Origin: Eunapius fragilis
Lineage: Eukaryota > Porifera > Demospongiae > Spongillida > Spongillidae
Assembly (NCBI GenBank): GCA_963681505.1
Contig: OY811975.1
Span: 457,501-521,500, forward strand
DNA: 64,000 bases
Direction of reading: 5' to 3'
A program made the translations under genes and the position numbers. The notes beneath the pieces were generated by a model. It saw nothing but the letters and a program-made list of their open reading frames with translations. It was not told the origin of the DNA and made no database searches. Shown piece by piece: positions 11,394-23,214 of the stretch. The stretch's first letter is position 1. Each line of letters begins with the position of its first letter.

Positions 11394-12367
11394 AGTTGTC
11401 ATGGTGAAGATGTTTGTGTGTGTTAGTACAGGTAATGTTTGCTTCTTTTGTATTATGTGCGAATCTTTAGGATCATGTATGCAAGTAAGAGTAGTGGACA
11501 TCATATGCAGGCTAGTACAGGCATATCTCTTTGAAATCTGCCTGGAAATTAGCCTGTGGCAATCCACATAGCTATATCTTTGTAGTAGAACTTACAATTC
11601 CTAAACATCTTTGAGCTAAAAACCTTCCGGCAGATGCTACCTAAGTATGTTCACTTATCTTTGCAAACTGCAGCTGTGAATGGATCACCTTGGCAAAATA
11701 ATCATCAATTTTTCCTTCCAAATCTGCCTACTATAAAATATACACATTGTTCGAATTTTAATAATAATTATGTTTTTATTTGTGGTGTGTTCTGTGTTTT
11801 ATGTTGAATATAATTTCCCACTGGATTAAAACAGATTATAAAGCATAACCACCCTTTTGCATAGTTTTTCAAGTTTTCTTTTTCCGTGAACTCCAAAGAA
11901 CATCTATCAAATGGTCCTTACGCATCCTAAATCGGACTATCCATCATAGAGTTATTAGGCACTGAATTTATATTTAGCCATACATTTCAATGCTAGCGTT
12001 ACTTTTCTTTAGCATGTCCTGGATAATTTGATAAAGTATTATAAGGGTGATTTTGCTGGACACTGTTCCATACATAGATATTTTATCTCTGATTAAAATG
12101 AACTGCCACGTTCGGTCGGGTAGTCTGGTACCGTGATTTGTTCTGCAGCAACAGGGAAGGCTATCCAATCGGATTACACCATTCAAGTAGATTCATTTTT
12201 AGCCCTCACAACCAATATTCACCTAGCCATAATGAAGATATGTATTATTCACAGCAGTATTACATAACACATCTTGCCGACCAAACAGGTCACGCCCATC
12301 TAGCTACAGTAATGTTAGCTTTGGAAATCAGAGCATTGTGCGGTGACATATAACGATCGAACGTGCG
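11394..12367. promoter_or_regulatory. ALG10-to-ankyrin intergenic region, conserved with copy 3
   Basis: Aligns by eye with 57675-58621, including CTATCCAATCGGATTACACC near 12160 (CTATCCAATTGGATTACACC in copy 3) and GGTCACGCCCATCTAGCTAC just before the ankyrin start. The CCAAT core and its persistence in both copies suggest promoter function. No TATA box is evident near the start. Confidence 0.45.
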
Positions 12368-15156
12368 ATGGAAACCGACGCCCACACAAAACGTCGATTT
12401 GACCCCGCAAGTAATGATTTCTTGAAGCATATTTATTCAGCTGCACTACGAAGAGAGTCACCGAAATGATAAGAGATTATAAATCTCACTTTAGTAAAAT
12501 CAACGGGAAAACAGTTCTACACAATGCTTGTGTCAATGGCCACACCTCCCTGGTGAGACTGCTAGTCACCAAGTACAGCTGTGACCTCAATGCTCGTGAT
12601 AGAGATGGTGACACACCCTTCACATGTGCTGGTCTAGGTGGTAGTGTGGAGTGTGTGGAGGTATTGATCAATGAGTTTCACTGTGACATCAACACAAAAG
12701 GCTCCATTGGTAGAACCATACTGCATAATGCTTGTTCCAAGGGCCACACCTCCCAGGTGAGACTGCTGGTCACCAAGTACAGCTGTGACCTCAATGCTCG
12801 TGATAGAGATGGTGACACACCCTTCACATGTGCTGGTCTAGGTGGTAGTGTGGAGTGTGTGGAGCTATTGATCAATGAGTTTCACTGTGACATCAACACA
12901 AAAGGCTCCATTGGTAGAACCATACTGCATAAGGCTTGTGGCAAGGGCCACACCTCCCTGGTGAGACTGCTGGTCACCAAGTACAGCTGTGACCTCAATG
13001 CTCGTGATAGAGATGGTGGCACACCCTTCACATGTGCTGGTCTAGGTGGTAGTGTGGAGTGTGTGGAGCTATTGATCAATGAGTTTCACTGTGACATCAA
13101 CACAAAAAGCACCTATGGTAGAACCATACTGCATAAGGCTTGTTACAAGGGCCACACCTCCCTGGTGAGACTGCTGGTCACCAAGTACAGCTGTGACCTC
13201 AATGCTCGTGATAAAGATGGTGACACACCCTTCACATGTGCTGGTCTAGGTGGTAGTGTGGAGTGTGTGGAGCTATTGATCAATGAGTTTCACTGTGACA
13301 TCAACACAAAGGACTTCAGTGGTCAGACCATTTTGCATAATGCATACACCAAAGGACACATCAGTTTATTAAGATTATTAGTTGCCAAATATGGATGTGA
13401 CCTCACAGTATGTGAAGGATGTAAATGTGTGGCTTCAAAGGATGGCCTGAATATGATCAATAACTTGAAGAAAAGTGGGATTGGTAGGTCTGGGTCTGGG
13501 GAGGAGGTTGAGGTGCCTTTAATCCCATCACACCCTATGTTTTTACAGTGAGGAACTTTGAGTCCATCGCCATAACAACAATTGGTAAGTACCATCTCCA
13601 ACTGCAGCTGTCACTTGTGTCCACAAATACAACTCACTAAAGGGTGCATGACTTATTCTCATGTGTAGTTTATTTCTGACCTGTGAGATTGGAACGAGCT
13701 AATACTATTGGTTATTGTACACATAGTAGCTACATGTACTTAAGAGCCACACTATGCATGTACATGTGCTGTATATTTTGACTCTGGCAGTGCATGAGGT
13801 TTGTGATTATACTTACCACGACTGGTCCATTTGGTCAACACAATCCTCCCCTCTCCCCCCAGGACCAGATGACCTTGAAGGTGTGGACAGGGTCAGTAGC
13901 TCCATGGAGCAGACATGGTATGACTTTGGAGCCTTCATTGGTGTGAAGGTTTCCCACCTGGAGGACCTGAAGCGTATGCCTTCAGGTCAGATGAGCAGGA
14001 TCATGAGGTGGTGGATTGGTGGGGACACTGACAAGTTTGACTACTTCATGGAGCCAAGGTGGCACACATTGGTGAAGGCCATTGCCCATCCTGCTGGAGG
14101 GAACAGTGTCTCTGTTGCTGAAGAGATAGCAATGACTCACCAAGTCACTGAAGGTATCAGAACTTGTCATAACATTGGTGATAGCACCTAGCTAGTGGCT
14201 TGATATGTGTGTTACTTCATACATCTTATGGCAGTTTCTTTAAAAGAATATACACAGTTTTTTAATATGTATCACATCACTAAGATAGTATAACTGAAAT
14301 GTGTTATAGAGCCAAACATACAGATCGATGTGTCACTTGCATAGGACAGCATGATATTAAATATTAGATCAGTGACTCTCATATGGACCATTCCCTCACT
14401 GCTATCATTCCTGTACATTTGAATGTTCCATAGACATCAGCCCATGGTTGGAGAATGGTAGACCAGAGGTGGAAAATGGTAGACCAGAGGTGGAGAATGG
14501 TAGACCAGAGGTGGAGAATAGTACACCACAGGTGGAGAATGGTAGACCAGAGGTGGAGAATGGTAGACCAGAGGTGGAGAATGGTACACCACAGGTGGAG
14601 AATGGCAGACCGGAGGTGAAGAATGGTAGACCGGAGGTGAAGAATGGCAGACCAAAACTTAAGGATCTTCATTTACTACAGTTCTTCAACTGGCATGGCG
14701 TTGGTTTGGAGTTGGGCTTAGAAGACCTAAAACTGCGAATAATTGAACATAACCATCCTCGAGATCTGAATGGTGCAAAGGTTGAAATGCTGTACACATG
14801 GCTGGATCAAGACAGAGATGCTACATATGGGAAACTAGCCAAAGCTCTAGTAGCAGTGGGTGAAGAGCTCTGTGCCCGACAGTTAGCTGATAAGAAAGGT
14901 GAGTAGTATATAAGACAGCTCCCTTCAATGGAAATTGGTATGTCTTGGAATTTGGAACACATGATTTTCTACGTGTTTTCTGATTGTTATAAATTTGTAA
15001 TGCTTAGCATAATACTCTATGAATTATGCATGTTCAATTACACATTTCATTCTGGTGATAATATATATATTGAGTTCATGGCAGCAGAGGTAGAACGATT
15101 GAGGTCGTCAGCTGAATTTCTACTGATCGAGTTACAAATGGCTGAAATTGCTGCAA
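12368..15156 (+). CDS. Ankyrin / Death / Death-like protein (copy 2), 5' frameshift
   Basis: Exons 12368-13483, 13549-13584, 13863-14153, 14434-14898 and 15085-15156 join in phase 1. The ankyrin exon has nine repeats as 68-residue double units (GRTILHxACxxGHTSLVRLL then GDTPFTCAGLGG). Exon 3 is a Death-type domain (WYDFGAFIGVKVSHLEDLK, PRWHTLVKAI). Exon 4 carries a run of ENGRPEV 7-mers, then a second Death-like domain (GVGLELGLEDLKLRIIEHNH, TYGKLAKALV). Exon 5 is a short helix. Against the gene at 58622, about 10 nt are missing near 12449. The METDAHTK start therefore runs into TGA, and translation would have to begin at ATG 12466, losing about 33 residues before the first repeat. Any exons beyond 15156 are replaced by transposon DNA. 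Role by homology: an intracellular receptor or adaptor; the ligand is unknown. Confidence 0.8.
14448..14658 (+). repeat. 21-bp coding minisatellite (ENGRPEV linker), copy 2
   Basis: About ten units of GTGGAGAATGGTAGACCAGAG in frame, with AGTACACCACAG and AATGGTACACCACAG variants giving STPQ and GTPQ. It links the two Death-type domains. The kinase-bearing paralogue has about six units at 61163-61291. Confidence 0.9.
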
Positions 15157-15237
15157 GTAAGAAGTTTCATCTTTATAGCGGAGGCGTCACGGATTGGTAA
15201 TGCGTGCAATGTTTTCTTACGATGCGCGGCATAAGTA

Positions 15238-15582
15238 CAGTTTAGGTTCCGTAATTAAGTTTAGTGGTAAGAGTTCCTGCATGAGGGACAGAGTCACTTT
15301 CATCATAGACACGGACGACGGCCGTAGGAGTTCGACACATTAGAGGTTAGTTCATATCCGCGAAGCGGAGAGAGCGCCGCAGGCCCTGATCCTATGAGCG
15401 CCGCGCAGGCTAGCGTGAGCGAAGCGAACCAGGAACGCCGGGGCTACGAGCGCCGCAGGCATCAGATTTCCAGGACCGCGAAGCGGTCCTGGTATCTCCG
15501 ACTAAGACCCGGCCCGCCTTAACCCCTGTCCCTCCTATGCAGGAACTCTTCCCGCCTAAACTTAATTACGGAACCTAAACTG
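15238..15582. mobile_element. MITE with GC-rich core
   Basis: CAGTTTAGGTTCCGTAATTA at 15238 is repeated inverted, ending at 15582, and the matching arms extend to AAGAGTTCCTGCAT. The core is GC-rich and holds GAGCGCCGCAGG repeats and small palindromes such as CCGCGAAGCGG. It lies between the ankyrin-Death gene and the transposase remnant. Confidence 0.75.
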
Positions 15583-15599
15583 CGCTTTATGCGAACCAG

Positions 15600-17745
15600 A
15601 TGCTTACTGTGAGATCTGCGACCTATGCTTTGAACACAATTGGCGATTAAAAAGACATCTTAAAACGCCATGAAAATGTTGAATTACAATCTATTCAGAT
15701 GCCTAGTTTGGCACACGTTACAGAGGTAGGTACAGTTATTGCATGATTGTAAAGTTGTAATGCTGCATGTATACATATACAGATCCAAAATTCAATTGTG
15801 GGATGCAGTTTTGGGACTGAGACCTGTACAGATAATACTGAACTATCATTACCAGACTCATGCACTTGGACTGATACATTTGGAGTCCAGTGGAAATGAA
15901 TCCCACACTGATATGGAAGGTGAATGTTCTTGCAATCAATTGCACCTTTGCTCTGTGACAACCCTCAGGCATCCCAGCTACTGAACCACCTCGGAGGTGC
16001 TGCTAATAAGTATTGCACAGTATGTACAGGTAGTCCTTCAACAAATGTGTATTTGGTTTACCAATATATGTTTCTTCTTAGGTTGATCAACGTGACATTC
16101 CCCGCCGAAAGGACAAGAAGCAAAACCTTGCATTGTGTTGAAATGATACAGTTACAGCCGACAGAAGCAGGAAAGGCAGCAATGAGCAAGGGATTTGGTT
16201 TGAGAGATGTTCCTAATTTTCTACTGCACATTCCAGCAGACCTCTTCAAGTACGTTGTTTTCTAAGCCACAACAGCACTCATTTTTAACAGAAGCATTCC
16301 TGTAGAAGTATTGCATACCATCTTACTGGGACTATGCAAGTACTTTTTGAAGGACGTGATGCCTTGACTATCGAAAGCACAGAAAAAAAGAGCTTCTTGC
16401 TTGGATACGTGCATTCAACCTGTCAGGATTTCAAGATAAGGTCCATGGCAATGTGTGCAACCACTTCAAATCATTTGTTAGGAGAGACTTTAAAGCTAGG
16501 GCCCAGATGGCAATCTTTATTCATATTTAAGCAGTGAAGAATGTGAGGTGTTGACGAAGGTAATCAACCCATACAGTTATTTACATGGTCGTGTATTTAT
16601 TTGATGGCCTTCTCTGTAGGTATTCAGATGAGCATGCATATTGCTGTCATTTTAAGCTGTCGGATGCTGATGAATGGCAGCACTTGTGAAGAATTTGGTA
16701 AAAATGTTAGTTGCATTACTCAAGAAACAGAAATTGCACACTATTCTCCAGTGTATGATAAGCTATGAGCCATCATCAGCTTTGAGGTATTTTACAGTTC
16801 AACTGTTATACTTTTGCATACTGTTTTTTTTTAATGTAGATGCGAATCATTTAATGGTTCAGTAAGGATGCAGAACATTTATGGAAATAAACAAGCCCCC
16901 AGTAGGGACATTGCAGTATAGGGGCATTGCCAATCACTTTGCTTGCATTGAGTGCCTTCGTTTCATATGTGAAGGAGGTGTTTTCAATGCTGGAGAAAGG
17001 TATATTTATTTCTGTTTGTGTGCATGGGTAATGGTGATCATCATTTAGATGTGGCAGTGGGCTGCAAGAGCTTTACAAGCCCATGCAGTTCCTAAATTTT
17101 GTTCCGATGAAGGAGCTAAACAAAAGTAGAATTATCTACAAGCCAGGAAGTGCGAGGAAGGTTAGACAGTCCATACATCTAGCTGCAGTTATTACATGTA
17201 CATGTAGTAACCAACCTGTAGGCTTGCTCAACTGTACAATACCAGTGAACACTGTTGGACTATAAAAGTGAACTTCTTGTCGTGGGGCCTCCTTTCAATG
17301 TGCTCATTATGCCCAATGAACATCAAAAAATTACCACATACAAAGCAGTTGTGTCCACCAAGTGCACACCTGTTCATTCAGGGGACTATGTTGAGTTGTG
17401 TGTACCCTCTGATGAGGTATGTTATATGTGTAAGAAGTACATGTCTCAGCATTGTTAATTTACACAGATCAAATATGGCGAGTTGCTCACAATTCTGAAG
17501 TTAGCTCTACAGGGAACACTTTGTGTTTACTACGGGGCTTCATGTCTGTTCTGGAAAATGGAACTCCCAAGCTGAGTAGAAATGGCTGTCCTTTTGTTGA
17601 CACTTTCAAGAACTATACTCTTTGTTGGATAGCTCCAGCTGTCTCTTTCGTCCACAAACGCAGCAACACAGTAGAAGCAACAGTTTGCCAAGCTCAAGAA
17701 AGAGAGGTTGAAGGCATTGAGGCATGGTTGGAACAATTTGGAGTT
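15600..17745 (+). pseudogene. Decayed TNP2/CACTA-type transposase
   Basis: Scattered exons in several frames resemble the animal 'transposase domain' proteins related to plant TNP2. They include a Cys/His start (CEICDLCFEHNWRLKRH), then APLLCDNPQASQLLNHLGG at 15937-16030, QLQPTEAGKAAMSKGFGLRD with LLHIPADLFK at 16150-16250, SIPVEVLHTILLGLCKYF near 16291-16340, and GNVCNHFKSFVRRDFKA near 16450-16500. Stops and frameshifts occur inside these blocks (for example after KYFLKDVMP). Later pieces to about 17745 (TLCLLRGFMSVLENGTP, VEGIEAWLEQFGV) are probably the C-terminal part. The family call rests on the order and spacing of these motifs. It cannot encode an active enzyme. Confidence 0.65.
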
Positions 17746-17749
17746 TAGC

Positions 17750-18260
17750 TTTAATATGTTTAAAACGGTTATTTATGTCAGACATTTATTATAATGCACG
17801 AAGCCATGCAGCGCCATTACATGCCTATTCAGTCACGTTACAGTATTGATCCAAGCCAGTTACAGTAATAAATGAAACCTGTTAACAACGTTACCGTTTC
17901 AGGCTCAATGAACGGTACCGTACCAGGTTGTTTTCGATGGATTACACTATGGGGGGTGAACACTGCCATAATTCGACACGCGCGCGCTTTCGTATTCGGG
18001 TCGTGCCGTCTCGTATTTCTCTCGTTACAGCTCCGTAACAGTACGTTTGATCAGAACGTTCTGTTACAGACCTGACAAAGTCTATAAAATGTTATTATGA
18101 TTTACTATAGCACATTGTTAGCTTTTCGTTCTATTTACGGGCGAGATACGCTCAGCTTCCTCTCCTCTTCGTGCATCTTCGACAGTAGAAGCGGTACGTT
18201 CTGACCATAGTAGAGAATGACTAAGCTCGTGCACCCTTGTCCTACATGTGTACATTGTGA
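17750..18260. other. No gene seen
   Basis: No convincing coding exon, repeat or RNA gene was found. It has scattered GTTACAGTA-like words and a CGCGCGC stretch near 17981. It may be the 3' end of the transposon remnant or intergenic DNA. Confidence 0.4.
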
Positions 18261-18274
18261 TCACTAAATAAATT

Positions 18275-19330
18275 GTGTCTCACTTGTCACAGAGGTTAGA
18301 AGATTGATATGCATGCAACTGCAACATAAGTTCCATCCGTACGTTTGATGGGACCGAACCATCTTCCTGGGCAATCCTCCAAAGACATCTGATGACCAGT
18401 AGGTGTGGAGTAAGAGGGAGATATAGGGAGGGGTCAAGAAAGGTAGAGTGGGTAGTAGTGAGAGGGAGGATGAAGATAGGATAATAGTAAACTTTGAAGT
18501 TTTAATTTGTCCTTCATAGTATATATGTACATAACTGTATGTATGTGTACCTCTGATGCAACCGTGATGCCAAACTGGAAGGTGGAGCCTCATATTGCTG
18601 AAGCCATCAACACCACTGCCATAGTCATAAGTGATGCTCTGGTGCACACTGCTGTACTTGAGGGCGCATGAAGGGAGATGGAGAGGTCAGCCTGCTAACA
18701 TGGAGGAAAGAGGACCATTTTTGACTAGGACATCAAACTCATCCTTTCATGTACATGTGTACATAACTGTGCAGTAACATGTGGTGTTGACAGTTACGCA
18801 TACATGCACACGTGTACATGAGTTCCCTATCTCCCTCATCAATTTTCCTCTCTTCCTATGCCCCTCCTTCTACTTCTCTTTGTCTCAAGAAGAACTCTTA
18901 AACAATTCATGTACACGTAAATGTACCTTGCCCTCCCTCCATACACGTCTCAGGTCCTTTACAAAACACCTTGATTGTATCCTTAGAGCCCTTACAAAGG
19001 TACAACATGCACTGGGGAGGAGGGTAGGAGTGAAAGTGAGGGATGGGGAAGGGATCCCGATGATCTGAAACGTTTACAACCTCACTAAATAGGGAATTGG
19101 AGTATTCTTTTACCCGTAGTTTTGTTGTGCTACCATCCAGAGGGTAATAAGCATGATAGGAGTGTGTTCCTTCTATGGTGATTGATGATTCCAGCCGTTC
19201 ACGAAGAAGGTCCTCCTCTGTTTGAACTTCAGTCTTATCAACATATTCAAATGTTGTTGATAGGAGCGCTTCTTTGGCCCATTCATACAGCTGCTTAGGC
19301 GTCTGGATTTGACCAAAAGGAAAGGTTCTA
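18275..19330 (-). CDS. Unrecognised multi-exon gene, 3' part
   Basis: Three minus-strand pieces look like exons. One starts at a CCAG acceptor near 19302 and reads TPKQLYEWAKEALLSTTFEY ... TKLRVKEYSNSLF. One, near 18655-18552, contains VHQSITYDYGSGVDGF and ends at GTACAC. The last starts near 18390 at a CAG acceptor, reads CPGRWFGPIKRTDGTYVAVA and stops at a TAA near 18308. The first piece faintly recalls the extracellular part of polycystin-like channels (LYEWAKEALL, LRVKEY), but I would not name it. Boundaries are approximate. Confidence 0.4.
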
Positions 19331-19489
19331 TCTCCTAGACAAATCAACGATAGACGGCTACATTCACACAAAAGCGCGCACATAGAGACGCAATAAGGCA
19401 GCGGCGAACTTCACAAGCGCACAAAGACGCGGCTGTCTGAAAAGGTTGATGAACAAAAGAAAAGGTTCTATCTCCTAGACAAATCAACT
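19317..19489. repeat. Direct repeat of about 29 bp
   Basis: AAAGGTTCTATCTCCTAGAC plus AAATCAAC occurs near 19319 and again near 19460, about 140 bp apart. The first copy lies just upstream of the minus-strand exon described above. Confidence 0.7.
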
Positions 19490-20450
19490 ATTCATAGCCT
19501 ATCATTGGTTTTAAGTGTGTGAAACCACTATGTAAACGATTGCCACAGACATGTTACCAATTGCCTTATAAGGAAGTAAACAATGGTGAAGGAGCACAAC
19601 ATTTGGATCCTTCCCATTTAGAACACCATATCTCCAAAACCCTTAGAGGTCCCTAGGTGTTTGTTGCTGATTCAGCTAGCTCAAGGATCAAGGGTGATGT
19701 GGATATAAATTATTTGATTTGATCTTCTTACACTTTTTACAATTTCCCAAATGAACATGATACACTTCAAATGGTGCTTGAAAAACAGTGCATTAATGGT
19801 TATTAAAAACTAACAGGCAACAATTAAGATCACATGGCACACTATGATTTGGCATACTGTACTCAAATTACACTGGGATTTATAACTAAAAACGCCCCCT
19901 CTGTTTACACAGTGAAGCCCAAAAAGTCATGTGTTTAACAAGGGCTAGTTTGAAAGTGCTAAGTGCTGGAGACTCCCAAATTTGCATTTTAGCTCTTAAT
20001 ACTCATAAGTGCATGTCAATTAATTTTGGAAAAGATTGTGCAAGTCATGTAAAATTTTGATTGTCCTGATGTGGCTTGACCCCAAAGTCACTTGGAACCT
20101 CCACGACTGCAAGACTATCCTCATAGAATTTGGGCTCAATGTTCATGTTACTGAGCGCAGCAGGATCTGGAAGCCCACTCCATCAGGTCAGGTCCAGGTG
20201 GTACTGAACAAATGTGTTGTAGTAAATTGGGAAAGGTAGCTCTTGCTTTGCCCCCTTGTCTCCTATTGCCCCCCCCCCCCCCCCCCCCCCTTTGACACCA
20301 CTATCACCACTGTCTCAAACTGGTGGTACCAGGTGCTCTCTTGTGAGGATAACAGACCAATTGAATGCACATTCTATAAAACTCTAAGAGTACATGCTCT
20401 TGTCCACAATTCTACACCTTGAGGTTTGTAACACTCTTGTCATACAAACA
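19490..20450. other. No gene seen
   Basis: AT-rich DNA without recognisable exons on either strand. A C-run of about 20 bases sits near 20271-20290. Confidence 0.4.
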
Positions 20451-20454
20451 ACTT

Positions 20455-21130
20455 ATATCTGTTTGCCGCTGGCATGAATGGACCAGTAGGTCCCATCTGA
20501 TCCTGGAAAAGAATACAGTATTAACCCCTCTAGACACACTGAGCATAAGTCTACATTGCCACATATCTATGTTTGTGTACTTCTGCCTACTTTAATTAAA
20601 GCCTCCATCTGCTAATTCCATCATTTTATGTATTATCAACCACCTCTTAGAGGTCATCTACTCTAATTACAGCCCATCATCTATGTCACTTGCACTGATC
20701 AGTTAAAGCCCTCCTACACACATTGGATCTGGGGCGCCAACTGGCCCCAGTGCCCCAGGATTGCCTACAGCCCCACCCAGCCCTGGTTGACCATTATCAC
20801 CATATGAGGTGACCATATGCATGTGTGATGGTCCATGATGAGGTAAAGACACTAGGTGACTTACAGGTGCACCATTTGCTGGTTCAGCCAATCCATCAAT
20901 CCTTAATAAGGGGAGTGGGAAGGGGGTACAGTAAGCATTACCAGGGATCACATCCAGTACCTGCCCAAGTACAATGTATGCATGCACCATCGCACCTCCT
21001 GTACTATCTCACTATAGTAGAATCACTTTGCAAACATGGGTACATGTCTCCTTCACTTACCAGTTGCTCCCCATCAACCCCAAATAGTCCAGGTGACCCT
21101 GCAGATCCAGCCTCCCCAGTGTACCTGGTG
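20455..21130 (-). pseudogene. Collagen-like gene, 3' exons
   Basis: Minus-strand exons encode Gly-X-Y repeats. GEAGSAGSPGLFGVDGEQL ends at a GTAAGT donor near 21058. GDNGQPGLGGAVGNPGALGP lies near 20805-20720. A last exon after a TTTTCCAG acceptor near 20500 reads GTYWSIHASGKQI and then stops. Short Gly-X-Y stretches with a non-collagenous end resemble sponge short-chain collagens. The first exon is duplicated in inverted orientation at 21186-21240, and the upstream part of the gene is not visible, so this is probably a damaged 3' end. Confidence 0.55.
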
Positions 21131-21386
21131 GTACTCTCTTTCACCAGAAACGTCCAGATACCGCTGAAGAAATAGAAGATCAGACTGGGCTGGATTTGCA
21201 GGGTCACCTGGACTATTTGGGGTTGCTGGGGAGCAACTGGTAAGTGATGGGCCTCAAAAGGAGACATGTACCCATGTTTGCAAAGTGATTCTACTATAGT
21301 GAGATAGTACAGGAGGTGCGATGGTGCATGCGTACATTGTACTTGGGCAGGTACTGGATGTGATCCTGGTAATGCTTACTGTACCC
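20924..21386. repeat. Inverted duplication of a collagen exon and its flank
   Basis: About 200 bp at 20924-21130 return in reverse complement at 21186-21386, with a loop of about 55 bp. Both arms include the exon ending GEQL and its GTAAGT donor. GTACCC at the right edge directly abuts the TA of the next transposon (21387). A few substitutions separate the arms. Confidence 0.8.
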
Positions 21387-21684
21387 TACGGTGGCCCTGG
21401 AGGTCGCGAGCGAACACTGTACACTTGTGCTTTTCACGTCTGCGGTTTTGTGGTTTAAACAAATAACAAAAGGCGGTTTGCGTGTCCGGACATAACGCAT
21501 GCTTACACAAAACATCGGACACAGAAACATCGGACGTTTAAAAAAATAACAAAAAGCGGTTTGCGTGTCCGGACATAACGCATGCTTACACAAAACATCG
21601 GACACAAAACATCGGACGTAAGACGTTTGATAACAATTCGCGTAAGACGTTTCATAACATTTTAAACACAAACTTTGATCGACA

Positions 21685-22958
<1,274 letters not shown>

Positions 22959-23214
22959 GTGTCCGATGTTTTGTGTAAGCATGCGTTATGTCCGGACACG
23001 CAAACCGCTTTTTGTTATTTGTTTAAACGTCCGATGTTTCTGTGTCCGATGTTTTGTGTAAGCATGCGTTATGTCCGGACACGCAAACCGCCTTTTGTTA
23101 TTTGTTTAAACCACAAAACCGCAGACGTGAAAAGCACAGGTGTACAGTGTTCGCTCGCGACCTCCAGGGCCACCGTACTTTCAGGTTCAGATTTCATAGT
23201 GGTAAACATCCGTG

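Noticed and set aside
18907..19383. Polycystin-like channel
   Set aside because: Similarity is limited to a few residues (LYEWAKEALL, LRVKEY); too weak to name.
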